From the NCBI GenBank assembly GCA_903893945.1, contig CAITOF010000065.1, positions 1-64,000 on the forward strand: a stretch of DNA of 64,000 nt, read 5' to 3'. The notes under the pieces are model-generated. The model saw nothing but the letters and a program-made list of their open reading frames with translations, ran no database searches and was not told the origin of the DNA. Of the stretch, positions 27,975 through 37,636 are shown piece by piece. The translations under genes were made by a program, and so were the position numbers. The DNA comes from an uncultured Oxalobacteraceae bacterium. Its GTDB lineage: Bacteria; Pseudomonadota; Gammaproteobacteria; Burkholderiales; Burkholderiaceae_D. Within the stretch, counting starts at the first letter, position 1; each line of letters opens with the position of its first letter.

Positions 27975-29765
27975 TTGAAACTATCTCATTTTATTGTACC
28001 GCTCGCGTTGTTGCTCAGCATATTAACCGGTTGCACGAGTTTAACTCCCTCCCCAGATGAATCCGCTGACAAGGTCAGCACTGCCGAACCTGCCACAAAA
28101 AGCACCGACGAGGCTCGACCGGCCGCTGCGGCTGAAACATTACCCAATATTGAACTGACTGATGAAATATTTTTCAAGGTCGTCAGCAGCGAAATCGCAT
28201 TTCAGCGTGGCGATTTTGCCGCTGCTTACGCGACGATCATGGCGCTGGCCCAGCAAACCCGCGATCCTCGCCTTCCCAAACGTGCACTGGAGATGGCACT
28301 GATCGCCAAACAACCGCCGCAGGCATTTCTTGCCTCGCGTTTCTGGTATGAATACGCACCGGATTCCCTGGAAGCCATGCAATATTATCTGGGATTTCTG
28401 ATTCTGAATAATGATAATGATGAAGTAAAAAAAATATTAAGCAACTATCTGGAGACCCTGCCGCCCAAAGAGCGCGGCACAACACTGCTGCAGATTGAAC
28501 GACTCGTCATGCGCGGCTCAAACAAAGACGCGTCGTTCGGGCTGCTCGAAGAGATTTACCAGCCTTACCCCGACTACCTGGAAACCCATCTGGCCCTGGC
28601 GCAGGCGGCGTATTCAATGAATAACAACGTGCGGGCCATGCTGGAAGCGCGGGCTGCACTGAAAATCACGCCGAGTTCGCAGATCGCCATCCTGACGGTC
28701 GCGCAGGTCAGTCCCTCCCAGGAAGAAGCGCTGTCCGTACTGGCCAACTTTTTAACGCAATACCCGGCCGCCTTCGAAGTGCGACGCGCCTACGGCGGCA
28801 TGTTAATCGAACAAAAACAGTATGCACAGGCTCGCAGCCAGTTTGAAACACTGCTTGCTGACCGGCCCAATGACACGGGTTTTTTATACACTCTGGGCGT
28901 ACTGTCGTTACAGATCAATGATACGGCCAGCGCCGAAAAAAACCTGAAGGCATTTGTCGAGGCGATCGATGCGTCCGGCGGCGAAAAAGGCGATGCAACC
29001 ACGGCTTATCAGTACCTTTCGCAGATTGCCGATGAACGTAATGACGGGGTTACCGCTATCGAATGGCTGAAAAAAATCAAATCCTACGAAGGCAAAAATG
29101 CCGCGTATTTCAATGCCCAGTTGCGTCTCGCCGTATTGATGGCAAAGTACCAGAGCCTGGAAAAAGCGCGTGATTTTCTGCACACGCTGACCGCCAATCA
29201 TGATGAGGCTGTCCAGGTTGTTCAACTGGAAGCAGAACTGCTGCGCAACGCCGATCACGATGAGGAGTCGAGAACGCTGTTAAAGGAGGCGGTGAAAAAT
29301 TATCCCGATAACCCGGATCTGCTGTACGACTATGCAATGGCGATGGAAAAGATCGACCGGATAGACGAAATGGAAAAAGCCCTGCGCCACGTCATCGAGA
29401 TCAGTCCGGATAATCAGCATGCCTACAACGCACTCGGTTATTCGCTGGCAGATCGCAACATCCGCCTGCCGGAAGCACGGGTGCTGATTGAAAAGGCCTT
29501 GTCGATCGCACCGGATGACGCGTTTATCATTGACAGCATAGGCTGGCTTGAATTCAGGGAAAACAAGGCAGAGTCGGCGCTGACACATCTGCAGCGTGCT
29601 TATGCGCTGCGTCCCGATGCGGACATAGCCGTCCATGTTGGCGAAGTATTGTGGAGCCTGGGCAACCAGGAAAAAGCCCTTGCGGTATTCAGGGAAGCCC
29701 AACAGAAAGATCCGAAAAACAGCGCACTTAAAAGTACGCTTGAACGACTCAAAATCAGTCTTTAA
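27975..29765 (+). CDS. TPR-repeat lipoprotein
   Basis: A predicted lipoprotein of 596 residues with tetratricopeptide repeats. The signal is KLSHFIVPLALLLSILTGC, with Cys as the lipidation site, then a Ser/Ala/Glu linker. Repeats follow from about residue 60 to the end; clear units include TGFLYTLGVLSLQINDTASAEKNL and ADIAVHVGEVLWSLGNQEKA. I prefer TTG 27975: CAGGA stands eight bases before it and it leaves 80 bases for two divergent promoters. ATG 27909 would leave 14 bases from mutM and lacks a ribosome binding site. It precedes lolB, as in other Betaproteobacteria, suggesting an envelope role. Confidence 0.85.
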   Translation: MKLSHFIVPLALLLSILTGCTSLTPSPDESADKVSTAEPATKSTDEARPAAAAETLPNIELTDEIFFKVVSSEIAFQRGDFAAAYATIMALAQQTRDPRLPKRALEMALIAKQPPQAFLASRFWYEYAPDSLEAMQYYLGFLILNNDNDEVKKILSNYLETLPPKERGTTLLQIERLVMRGSNKDASFGLLEEIYQPYPDYLETHLALAQAAYSMNNNVRAMLEARAALKITPSSQIAILTVAQVSPSQEEALSVLANFLTQYPAAFEVRRAYGGMLIEQKQYAQARSQFETLLADRPNDTGFLYTLGVLSLQINDTASAEKNLKAFVEAIDASGGEKGDATTAYQYLSQIADERNDGVTAIEWLKKIKSYEGKNAAYFNAQLRLAVLMAKYQSLEKARDFLHTLTANHDEAVQVVQLEAELLRNADHDEESRTLLKEAVKNYPDNPDLLYDYAMAMEKIDRIDEMEKALRHVIEISPDNQHAYNALGYSLADRNIRLPEARVLIEKALSIAPDDAFIIDSIGWLEFRENKAESALTHLQRAYALRPDADIAVHVGEVLWSLGNQEKALAVFREAQQKDPKNSALKSTLERLKISL

Positions 29766-29809
29766 CCCTGTGTATTGCCGAAGCACATCCCATTGTGCCA
29801 GCCTAATTT

Positions 29810-30427
29810 ATGCGCCTGACTCTCACGGCTGAATGCCGATTTTTGATACTCTGCATCGCCATTCTGGTCTCGGCCTGCACCAGCCTGTCGACCCCGGCGC
29901 CGACGCCGGGCCAGGCCCTGGTGCCACGACCTTACCAGTCGCAGATTAACATGTCCGGACGGTTATTTGCACAGTACGAAAAAAACGACAATCCTCAATC
30001 GATCAGCGTGCATTTTGACTGGGCGCAAACACCCGGACAAACCCTGATTACCCTCAGTTCGCCGACAGGTCAAACGGTGGCCACGATCGTCATCAATGCG
30101 CAGGGCGCGCAGTTGATCCAGGCTGACAAATCACCCCAGATTGCCGCGGATATCGATCAGTTGTCAGAAAACATCCTCGGCTGGCCCCTGCCGGCCAACG
30201 GTTTGCACGACTGGTTGCAGGGTTTTCTGGATGCGAAACATGCAACCCCTGTCACGAAAGCCATGACCGACAAAGCCATGCTGATCGACGGCTGGTCGCT
30301 GCGCTATGTCAGTTGGCAAGCCGAACCGAACTGGGAACGCCCCAAACGTCTGGACTTGTCACACCAGACCGTACAGGCAGGGTTGGTGCAGATCCGGATT
30401 GTGGTCGACGAATGGGTCGTACCATGA
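29810..30427 (+). CDS. lolB: outer-membrane lipoprotein LolB
   Basis: Receives lipoproteins from LolA and inserts them in the outer membrane. It is 205 residues with a lipoprotein signal ending LVSAC. Family features include ISVHFDWAQTPGQTLITLSSPTGQTVATI and the later ENILGWPLPANGLHDWLQG. Its stop overlaps the ispE start (ATGA). The lolB-ispE pairing is common in beta- and gammaproteobacteria. Confidence 0.92.
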   Translation: MRLTLTAECRFLILCIAILVSACTSLSTPAPTPGQALVPRPYQSQINMSGRLFAQYEKNDNPQSISVHFDWAQTPGQTLITLSSPTGQTVATIVINAQGAQLIQADKSPQIAADIDQLSENILGWPLPANGLHDWLQGFLDAKHATPVTKAMTDKAMLIDGWSLRYVSWQAEPNWERPKRLDLSHQTVQAGLVQIRIVVDEWVVP

Positions 30428-31359
30428 AGCCGGAATTGAATGTTGAGCGGGGTTATGCGCGAAACTGCCCGGCGCCGGCCAAATTGAATCTGTTTCTGCA
30501 TGTGACGGGTCAGCGCGCCGATGGCTACCATCTGCTGCAAACCGCGTTCCAGCTTATTGACCGCACTGATTTACTGCATTTCACACGACGCTCCGACAAC
30601 CGCATCGTCAGGGTCAATGACATTCCCGGCGTGCCCGAGGCAGCGGACCTGGTGGTCCGCGCAGCAAAATTATTGCAGTCCAAAACCGGAACGCAACAGG
30701 GTGTTGAGATTACGCTGGACAAACAGTTACCAATGGGTGGCGGATTGGGTGGCGGCTCATCAGACGCGGCAACCACGTTAATGGCATTAAACTGTTTATG
30801 GGAATGCAACTTATCCCGGCATGAACTTATGGCATGCGGCTTGCATTTGGGCGCCGATGTCCCTTTTTTCCTGTTTGGCCAGAATGCCTTTGCCGAAGGC
30901 GTAGGTGACCTGCTATCACCGCTGGAAACACCCGATTGCTGGTATGTGGTGATTGAGCCGGGCGTTTCGGTGCCGACGCAGGCCATTTTTTCGTCAAAAT
31001 CATTGACAAGAAATAGTCCATCTATTAAAGTAGCGGACTTCCATTGTTACCCACAGGGTGAATGGAGAAATGATTTAGAAGGTGTTGCTGTTCAATTATT
31101 TCCCGATGTTTTATTCGCCCTTAAATGGCTGAGTCACTACGGAAATGCGAGGATGACCGGCTCCGGGTCTTGTGTATTCTGTGCTTGTGACAGTGAAAAA
31201 GCTGCCGAGAACATACTCCACGACATCCCAAGCATGGTTGAAGCACCGGGCGACAACAAGTTGCGATATTGGAACGCCTGGAAAGCCAAATCGTTAAATG
31301 AACATCCTTTAACACACTGGCTTGGTAGTTATCAGGTTAGCAACCAGTCAGCCGGCTGA
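30424..31359 (+). CDS. ispE: 4-diphosphocytidyl-2-C-methyl-D-erythritol kinase IspE
   Basis: GHMP kinase in the MEP pathway of isoprenoid synthesis. It is 311 residues, about 25 longer than usual because of a C-terminal tail after DNKLRYWNAWKA. N-terminal CPAPAKLNLFLHVTGQRADG and the ATP loop LPMGGGLGGGSSDAATTL (near residue 97-114) are typical, and MTGSGSCVFCAC is the third GHMP motif. ATG 30424 overlaps the lolB stop, fixing the start. The tRNA-Gln gene follows 79 bases later. Confidence 0.95.
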   Translation: MKPELNVERGYARNCPAPAKLNLFLHVTGQRADGYHLLQTAFQLIDRTDLLHFTRRSDNRIVRVNDIPGVPEAADLVVRAAKLLQSKTGTQQGVEITLDKQLPMGGGLGGGSSDAATTLMALNCLWECNLSRHELMACGLHLGADVPFFLFGQNAFAEGVGDLLSPLETPDCWYVVIEPGVSVPTQAIFSSKSLTRNSPSIKVADFHCYPQGEWRNDLEGVAVQLFPDVLFALKWLSHYGNARMTGSGSCVFCACDSEKAAENILHDIPSMVEAPGDNKLRYWNAWKAKSLNEHPLTHWLGSYQVSNQSAG

Positions 31360-31438
31360 GATCATGAATGGTAGTTTGCACACATAAATAGTGCCCGTTT
31401 TTATTTTTGAGCTTGTTTTTCAGGCATCGAAAGTTTGT

Positions 31439-31515
31439 AGGGGATTCGCCAAGCTGGTTAAGGCACTGGATTTTGATTCCAGCATACGGAGGTTCGAATC
31501 CTCCATCCCCTGCCA
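31439..31515 (+). tRNA. tRNA-Gln(UUG)
   Basis: A complete cloverleaf: acceptor AGGGGAT/ATCCCCT, D arm from GCCAAGC, anticodon stem CTGGA/TCCAG around TTTTGAT with anticodon TTG at 31473-31475, and T arm GGAGG-TTCGAAT-CCTCC. CCA is encoded. The first base pair is A-T, as is common for tRNA-Gln. Location between ispE and prs is the standard betaproteobacterial place. Confidence 0.97.
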
Positions 31516-31521
31516 GAATTC

Positions 31522-31557
31522 AAGCCGCCGCTTAACGATGTTGATGCGGCGGCTTTT
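31522..31557 (+). terminator. hairpin after tRNA-Gln
   Basis: AAGCCGCCGC pairs with GCGGCGGCTT (10 bp, 14-base loop), followed by TT and then A-rich sequence. It probably ends the tRNA transcript. Confidence 0.6.
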
Positions 31558-31724
31558 AAGTTTAATGCAGCGAGTTTAAAGTCGCCTACGTCATAAAAAT
31601 GGCGGCTCGGATGTTAATCCCGATTTGATTGATTTCAGTTCGCTTTTAGCCATAAATTGGCCTATAAAGACAGGAATCCCGATTCAGGCAGGCAGTACAG
31701 AAGGCACTTCAACAAGAGGCAACC

Positions 31725-32675
31725 ATGGCACTTGAAAACTTGATGATCTTCACCGGTAATGCCAATCCGGCTCTGGCAATAAGAGTGGCAGGTCAACTGG
31801 GATTAACGCTGGGTAAAGCGGCTGTTTCAAAATTTTCGGATGGTGAGATAGCGGTTGAAATCAATGAAAATGTTCGCGGTAAAGATGTTTTCGTTGTTCA
31901 ATCGACGTGCGCGCCGACCAACGACAATCTGATGGAACTGATGTTGATGGTAGACGCGTTAAAACGCGCTTCCGCGGGCCGCGTAACTGCTGCGATACCC
32001 TATTTCGGCTATGCACGACAGGATCGTCGTCCACGTTCTGCCCGGGTTGCAATTTCAGCAAAAGTTATTGCCAACATGCTGGAAGAAGTGGGTGTCGGTC
32101 GCGTGATCATCATGGATCTGCATGCGGACCAGATTCAGGGCTTTTTTGATATACCGGTGGACAACATCTATGCCTCGCCGATCCTGCTGAAAGATCTGGT
32201 GGCCAAGAATTACGATGATTTGCTGGTCGTTTCTCCTGACGTCGGTGGTGTGGTACGGGCCCGGGCGCTGGCCAAACATCTCAATTGTGATCTGGCGATC
32301 ATCGACAAGCGGCGGCCCAAGGCCAATGTGTCCGAGGTGATGAACATCATCGGTGAAGTCGAAGGCCGCAATTGCGTCATCATGGATGACATGGTGGATA
32401 CCGCCGGCACGCTGACCAAGGCCGCTGAAGTACTGAAAGAACGCGGCGCCAGGAAAGTCCTGGCGTATTGTACGCACCCCGTACTGTCAGGCCCGGCGAT
32501 CCAGCGTATCAGCGAATCGCCCCTGGATGAGCTGGTGGTCACCGATACCATTCCGCTGACAGGTGCCGCACTTCAATGCGGCAAAATCCGTCAACTGTCG
32601 TGTGACGCGATTCTGGCGGAAACGATACGGCGTATTACCAAGGGCGATTCAGTGATGTCACTGTTCGCCGACTGA
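31725..32675 (+). CDS. prs: ribose-phosphate pyrophosphokinase
   Basis: Makes PRPP from ribose-5-phosphate and ATP. It is 316 residues, the standard length. Signatures: [18 protein letters not shown] at the N-terminus, [20 protein letters not shown] (ATP/active-site region), [12 protein letters not shown], and the PRPP loop [13 protein letters not shown] near residue 215-228. An upstream ribosome binding site (AGAGG) is clear. The ribose salvage genes at 12079-14120 would feed its substrate. Confidence 0.98.
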   Translation: MALENLMIFTGNANPALAIRVAGQLGLTLGKAAVSKFSDGEIAVEINENVRGKDVFVVQSTCAPTNDNLMELMLMVDALKRASAGRVTAAIPYFGYARQDRRPRSARVAISAKVIANMLEEVGVGRVIIMDLHADQIQGFFDIPVDNIYASPILLKDLVAKNYDDLLVVSPDVGGVVRARALAKHLNCDLAIIDKRRPKANVSEVMNIIGEVEGRNCVIMDDMVDTAGTLTKAAEVLKERGARKVLAYCTHPVLSGPAIQRISESPLDELVVTDTIPLTGAALQCGKIRQLSCDAILAETIRRITKGDSVMSLFAD

Positions 32676-32694
32676 AGGCACTGTTTTGGTTTTT

Positions 32695-32766
32695 GGGCAG
32701 TCAACCCTGATTGCCCTGTTACGTTCCCTGGTCGCGGGGAACATCACCGCAGAAGTTCGCTTCTGC
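32695..32766 (+). promoter_or_regulatory. three consecutive hairpins in the prs-rplY interval
   Basis: Three stem-loops follow the prs stop: GGGCAGTCA/TGATTGCCC (32695-32716, 9 bp with one G-T pair, ACCC loop), GTTCCC/GGGAAC (32723-32742, 8-base loop), and GCAGAAG-TTCG-CTTCTGC (32749-32766), a UUCG-type tetraloop. The last one ends seven bases before the rplY ribosome binding site. None has a long T-run, so these look like processing, stabilising or attenuating elements rather than simple terminators. Confidence 0.55.
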
Positions 32767-32783
32767 ACATTTTGGAGTATCAC

Positions 32784-33443
32784 ATGAAAGTTATTGCATT
32801 TAAACGCGAATTACAGGGCACCGGAGCGAGCCGCCGCCTGCGTAAAACGGGTCAGACACCCGGTATCGTCTACGGCGGTACAGCCTCACCCGTTGCTATC
32901 ACACTGGATCACAATGCGCTGTACCATGCATTGAAAAAAGAGGTGTTTCACGCTTCGATTCTGGATCTGGAAATTGACGGCGTCACAGAAAAAGTACTGT
33001 TACGTGACTTCCAGGTTCACGCGTACAAACAACTCGTTCTGCACGCTGATTTCCAGCGCGTTGATCCCAACCACAAAATCCACGTTAAAGTGCCTCTGCA
33101 CTTTATTAACGCTGATGTATCTCCTGCAGTCAAACTGCATGGCGCCGTCATCAGCCACGTCATGGTTGAACTGGAAATTTCCTGCTTACCCGCTAACCTG
33201 CCTGAATTTATCGTTGCCGATTTAACCAAGCTCGATGCAGGTCAGTCGTTACACGTGAAAGATATCGCGTTGCCCGAAGGCGTAACCGCTATTGTCCACG
33301 GTGACAACCAGACTGTCGCGATTGCAGTGGTACCAGCCGGCGCAACGGCAGCAGAAGCAGAAGCCGCAGCGCCTGCTGCAGCCGCCGCACCTGCTGCCAA
33401 GGCAGCCGCACCGGCCGCCGCAAAACCTGCGGACAAAAAATAA
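32784..33443 (+). CDS. rplY: 50S ribosomal protein L25/general stress protein Ctc
   Basis: 5S rRNA-binding ribosomal protein of the long Ctc type, 219 residues. The N-terminal L25 domain starts [21 protein letters not shown] and contains GIVYGG. The C-terminal domain (TL5-like) follows from about residue 95, then an Ala-rich, Lys-ended tail from about 193. ATG 32784 follows GGAG by six bases. The prs-rplY order is conserved; pth and ychF, which usually come next in Betaproteobacteria, are not here. Confidence 0.95.
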   Translation: MKVIAFKRELQGTGASRRLRKTGQTPGIVYGGTASPVAITLDHNALYHALKKEVFHASILDLEIDGVTEKVLLRDFQVHAYKQLVLHADFQRVDPNHKIHVKVPLHFINADVSPAVKLHGAVISHVMVELEISCLPANLPEFIVADLTKLDAGQSLHVKDIALPEGVTAIVHGDNQTVAIAVVPAGATAAEAEAAAPAAAAAPAAKAAAPAAAKPADKK

Positions 33444-33470
33444 TCGGATCCCGATGTACCGATTTATTCA

Positions 33471-33494
33471 AAACCGCCTCCGGGCGGTTTTTTT
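33471..33494 (+). terminator. intrinsic terminator after rplY
   Basis: AAACCGCC/GGCGGTTT, an 8-bp stem with a TCCG loop running into seven T residues. A textbook rho-independent terminator 27 bases after the stop. Confidence 0.92.
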
Positions 33495-33585
33495 ATGGGA
33501 ATTTGCCGGCTCACTGTCGTGGCGCCTGAAAAATCAGCTATGATCCGGATTTGTTGGCGCGCGAATTTTTTCACGACGGCGGATC

Positions 33586-35280
33586 ATGCAGAACAAAGAG
33601 AGTCACCATAAAAACGGTATGCTGGGCTGGCTGAAACATTACCAGCGCGCGGCACTGGTCGGCGATATCAACGCCGGTGCCGTGGTCGCTTTATTGCTGA
33701 TTCCCCAGGGAATCGCGTACGCACTTGTTGCGGGATTGCCACCGGTCACCGGACTATATGCCAGTGTACTGCCGCCGCTGGCCTACGCGCTGTTGGGCAG
33801 TAGCATGGTGCAGTCAGTTGGCGCGCAGGCCATTACCGCGCTGATGATAGGGACCACGCTGGCCACACTCGCTCCCCATGGTTCGACCCTTTCCCTGATT
33901 CTGGCGTCGCAGATGGCACTGATTGCCGGCGCAACACTGTTACTGTGTGGCCTGTTGCGGCTGGGTTTTCTGGCCAGTTTTCTGAGCCGACCCGTCATGA
34001 GCGGCTTTACGACCGGTTCGGCTATCGTCATTGCCGGCGAACAGGTTAAACCGTTACTGGGGGGGTCACTGAACAGCATGCATGTGCCCGGAATGGCTAT
34101 CGGGCTGGGTGCGCTGCTGGCTCTGTGGCTGGCAAAGCAGTATCTGACCGGCCTGCTGGTTCGTCTTGGTCTGGTGCAATCCTGGGCCGAAACGTTATCG
34201 AAACTGGCGCCGGCCTTCATCCTGCTGCTGGCCACCGTACTCGTCAGTGTGCTTGACCTGCATCGTGCCGGGGTTTCGGTGGTGGGTGAAGTGCCTTCCG
34301 GATTTCCTTCGCTTTCTTTTGCCGCGTCCAGCTCGCACTGGGGTGTGCTGGTAAAGCCGTCCATGCTGCTGGCTTTCGTCATTTTCCTGTTCAGCCAGTC
34401 CTCGGCACAGGCACTGGCGCAACGGCGCAACGAACGGATTAATGCCGACCATGAACTGCTCGGTCTGGGGGCAGCCAATCTGATGAGTGCCCTCTCAGGC
34501 AGCTTTCCGGTCACCGGCAGCATTTCCCGTTCAGCCGTGAATTTCACTGCGGGCGCCAATACGCCGCTGGCCAGCATCATCTCGGCCTGTTTTCTGGGGC
34601 TGGTATTACTTGCACCCACCACCTGGCTGGCCCTGCTACCCATACCCGTCCTGGCGGCCACCATTATCCTGGCCGTGCTCGGCATGGTCGATCTGCCCGC
34701 TTTCAGGGAAGCCTGGCGCTACGACCGGGGCGATGCGGCAGCGATGCTGACGGCGGCGGGCGGGGTGCTTGTGCTGGGTGTCGAAGAAGGCGTCATTCTG
34801 GGCGTTGCGCTTTCCCTCGCGACACTGATCTGGCGCGCCAGCAGGCCGCATATGGCGGTTTTGGGTCGCATTCCCGGCACTGAACATTTTCGTAATGTCA
34901 GGCGCCACGAGGTTGAGACCCTGCCCGGGGTACTCATGCTGCGTATTGACGCCGACCTGTTTTTTGGCAATGCCGATGTCATCGTCGGTCACATCGAACA
35001 CCTGCTCGACGGCCGCGAGCACCAGACAGTGCCGATCCGTCACATTTTACTGGTCATGTCCGCCGTCAATCTCATCGACACCACGGCACTGCATGCACTG
35101 AAGGAATTGAATCAGAACCTGAAAAAAAGAGGCATCACGCTTCACCTGTCAGAAATCAAGGGACCGGTGATGGACCATCTGCAACGCAGCGATTTTATCG
35201 AACGCCTCAACGACGGACAGATTTTCCTGAGTACCGCGCAGGCCTATGACTTCCTCGCAAAAAACGAGCGCATTTTTTAA
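33586..35280 (+). CDS. SulP-family anion transporter with STAS domain
   Basis: An inner-membrane transporter of 564 residues. The SulP signature is near the N-terminus (IPQGIAYALVAGLPPVTGLYAS at about residues 38-58), followed by 10-14 membrane helices and a C-terminal cytoplasmic STAS domain (from about residue 440; LMLRIDADLFFGNAD, then MSAVNLIDTTALHAL). Family members carry sulfate, bicarbonate or dicarboxylates with Na+ or H+. The substrate is not evident. It stands where pth/ychF would be expected and has no assimilatory sulfur genes around it. Confidence 0.92.
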   Translation: MQNKESHHKNGMLGWLKHYQRAALVGDINAGAVVALLLIPQGIAYALVAGLPPVTGLYASVLPPLAYALLGSSMVQSVGAQAITALMIGTTLATLAPHGSTLSLILASQMALIAGATLLLCGLLRLGFLASFLSRPVMSGFTTGSAIVIAGEQVKPLLGGSLNSMHVPGMAIGLGALLALWLAKQYLTGLLVRLGLVQSWAETLSKLAPAFILLLATVLVSVLDLHRAGVSVVGEVPSGFPSLSFAASSSHWGVLVKPSMLLAFVIFLFSQSSAQALAQRRNERINADHELLGLGAANLMSALSGSFPVTGSISRSAVNFTAGANTPLASIISACFLGLVLLAPTTWLALLPIPVLAATIILAVLGMVDLPAFREAWRYDRGDAAAMLTAAGGVLVLGVEEGVILGVALSLATLIWRASRPHMAVLGRIPGTEHFRNVRRHEVETLPGVLMLRIDADLFFGNADVIVGHIEHLLDGREHQTVPIRHILLVMSAVNLIDTTALHALKELNQNLKKRGITLHLSEIKGPVMDHLQRSDFIERLNDGQIFLSTAQAYDFLAKNERIF

Positions 35281-35327
35281 CACGGACAACGACCCAGTGT
35301 GTGCCTCGCATCACGTATAATCACCAG

Positions 35328-37634
35328 ATGCAGACTATTCTCGAAAATCTTAATCCTGAGCAACGCAGCGCCGTCACACTGCCGGCCGAATCAGCCCTGA
35401 TTCTGGCTGGCGCCGGCTCGGGAAAGACGCGTGTACTGACCACACGCATTGCCTGGTTAATACAAACCGGGCAGATTTCGCCGTCCGGCATTATGGCGGT
35501 CACGTTTACCAACAAGGCAGCCAAGGAAATGCAGGCGCGCCTGTCGGCGATGTTGCCCATCAATACACGCTCAATGTGGATAGGCACGTTTCATGGGTTA
35601 TGCAACCGCCTGCTGCGCGCGCATTTTAAAGATGCCAGCCTGCCACAGACGTTCCAGATCCTGGATAGCCAGGATCAACTGTCCATGGTGAAACGTTTAA
35701 TGAAGGCGCACCAGATTGACGACGATAAGTACCCGCCCCGTTCCGCGGTGTATTTCATCAACAGTGCCAAGGAACAGGGGCTGCGCGCTGACAAGGTCAT
35801 GACCTACGATCCCACCAGCCGCCAGCTGGCTGAAATTTACGCCATCTACGAACAGCAGTGCCAGCGCGACGGCGTGGTCGATTTTGCCGAATTGTTACTT
35901 CGCACTGTTGAACTGCTCACAGTGCATCAACCACTGCGTGAACATTACCAGCAGCGCTTCAGACATATTCTGGTCGACGAATTTCAGGACACCAATGACC
36001 TGCAGTATCGCTGGATCAAACTCATGGCCGGCAGCTCGGCGGCCGTTCTGGCTGTCGGCGACGATGACCAGAGCATTTACGCGTTTCGCGGTGCCAACGT
36101 TGGCAATATGGCGCTGTTCGAACGGGAATTTCAGGTACGCCACCGCATCAAGCTGGAACAGAATTACCGCTCCCACGGTCATATTCTGGATACGGCGAAT
36201 GCACTGATTTCGAATAACGTTGATCGCCTGGGCAAGAATCTTCGCACCGATGCCGGCAAGGGTGAACTGATCCGCATACAGGAGGCAGGCAGCGACACCC
36301 AGGAAGCACACTGGATTGTTGAGCAGATCAAGGAGTTGACGCGGCAAGGCATGGCCAATTGCGATATTGCCGTGCTGTACCGGTCCAACGCCCAATCACG
36401 CGTCATTGAACATGCGCTGTTTTCGGCGAGTCTGCCCTACCGGGTTTATGGTGGACTGCGATTTTTTGAACGGGCTGAAATCAAACATGCCATCGCCTAT
36501 CTGCAATTGATGGACAACCCGCATAACGACTCGGCATTTTTACGTGTCATGAATTTTCCAACACGCGGAATCGGAGCGAAAGGCCAGGAAACCCTGCAGG
36601 ACACGGCAAGACAGCGTAGCATTTCGCTTTATGCCGCCGTACCGCATCTGACCGGTAAAGCCGGCACGACACTGAGTGCTTTCGTCAGGCTGATTGAGGC
36701 TGCCCGTTTTGAAACGCAGATGATGTCGTTGCCCGAACTGGTGCAGCGCGTGCTGGAAATGAGTACCCTGATTCAGCACTACCAACTTGAAAAAGAAGGT
36801 GAAGACCGGATAGAAAATCTGGAGCAGTTGGTCAGCGCTGCCGCACTGTTCCTGAAGGAAGAAGGTTTTGACCCGCACGCACCGGCACTGCTGGGGCCGG
36901 CCGGGACAGCGATGTCTGCGGGCCCGGCATTGCTCCAACCGGGTGAACCCGAGCTGATTGAAGCCGATGCCGCATTGGCCACCCTGATGTCACCCTTGTC
37001 CGCCTTCCTGTCGCACGCGTCACTGGAAGCGGGTGACAATCAGGCGCAGGTCGGACAGGATGCCCTGCAGCTGATGACCGTGCATTCGGCCAAAGGACTC
37101 GAATTTGACGCCGTGTTTATCACGGGTCTTGAAGAAGGTTTATTCCCGCATGAAAACAGCGCGAAGGAAACCGGTGGCGTGGAAGAAGAACGTCGGCTGA
37201 TGTATGTCGCCATCACCCGTGCCCGACAACGCCTGTTTTTGAGTTTCTCGCAGAATCGCATGTTGCACGGACAGGTCCGCTACAACACCAGGTCGCGCTT
37301 TTTGAATGAACTGCCGGATGAAAATGTCAAATGGCTGTCGCCGCAAAACAACCACAGCTGGTTCGCAGCGCCCAAATCAGCCTGGGACAGCAATGGTAAT
37401 TACTCGGAAAGTTTTAATTTTCAGACCAGGTCCGCGAAGCAGCCGGAGCACCACATCGTGGTCGCCAATGACCACGGCTGGCGTATCGGACAAAATGTGC
37501 AACATGCCAGATTTGGCGAGGGCATCATCATCAAACTCGAGGGTAGCGGCAGCCAGTGCCGCGCGCATATTCAATTTAACAGGCTGGGAACCAAAGTGCT
37601 GGATCTGTCGGTCGCCAAATTAGAGAAAGTGTAA
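35328..37634 (+). CDS. uvrD: DNA helicase II (UvrD/PcrA)
   Basis: A 768-residue superfamily 1A helicase for mismatch and nucleotide excision repair. Walker A is AGAGSGKT (27-34). DEFQDTNDLQ is Walker B, GDDDQSIYAFRGA is motif III, QNYRS is motif IV, and VHSAKGLEFD and VAITRARQRLFLS are motifs V-VI. The C-terminal Tudor-like tail (WRIGQNVQHARFGEGIIIKLEG) binds RNA polymerase in related enzymes. ATG 35328 has no ribosome binding site, but TATAAT stands at 35316-35321, seven bases before it, so a leaderless message is possible. The antiporter-like gene follows two bases after the stop. Confidence 0.95.
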   Translation: MQTILENLNPEQRSAVTLPAESALILAGAGSGKTRVLTTRIAWLIQTGQISPSGIMAVTFTNKAAKEMQARLSAMLPINTRSMWIGTFHGLCNRLLRAHFKDASLPQTFQILDSQDQLSMVKRLMKAHQIDDDKYPPRSAVYFINSAKEQGLRADKVMTYDPTSRQLAEIYAIYEQQCQRDGVVDFAELLLRTVELLTVHQPLREHYQQRFRHILVDEFQDTNDLQYRWIKLMAGSSAAVLAVGDDDQSIYAFRGANVGNMALFEREFQVRHRIKLEQNYRSHGHILDTANALISNNVDRLGKNLRTDAGKGELIRIQEAGSDTQEAHWIVEQIKELTRQGMANCDIAVLYRSNAQSRVIEHALFSASLPYRVYGGLRFFERAEIKHAIAYLQLMDNPHNDSAFLRVMNFPTRGIGAKGQETLQDTARQRSISLYAAVPHLTGKAGTTLSAFVRLIEAARFETQMMSLPELVQRVLEMSTLIQHYQLEKEGEDRIENLEQLVSAAALFLKEEGFDPHAPALLGPAGTAMSAGPALLQPGEPELIEADAALATLMSPLSAFLSHASLEAGDNQAQVGQDALQLMTVHSAKGLEFDAVFITGLEEGLFPHENSAKETGGVEEERRLMYVAITRARQRLFLSFSQNRMLHGQVRYNTRSRFLNELPDENVKWLSPQNNHSWFAAPKSAWDSNGNYSESFNFQTRSAKQPEHHIVVANDHGWRIGQNVQHARFGEGIIIKLEGSGSQCRAHIQFNRLGTKVLDLSVAKLEKV

Positions 37635-37636
37635 TT

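Noticed and set aside
33783-34685. Long open frame antisense to the SulP gene (300 codons)
   Set aside because: It lies wholly inside a well-supported transporter gene, its product is Ala/Ser/Arg-rich low-complexity and matches no family; it is a GC-rich shadow.
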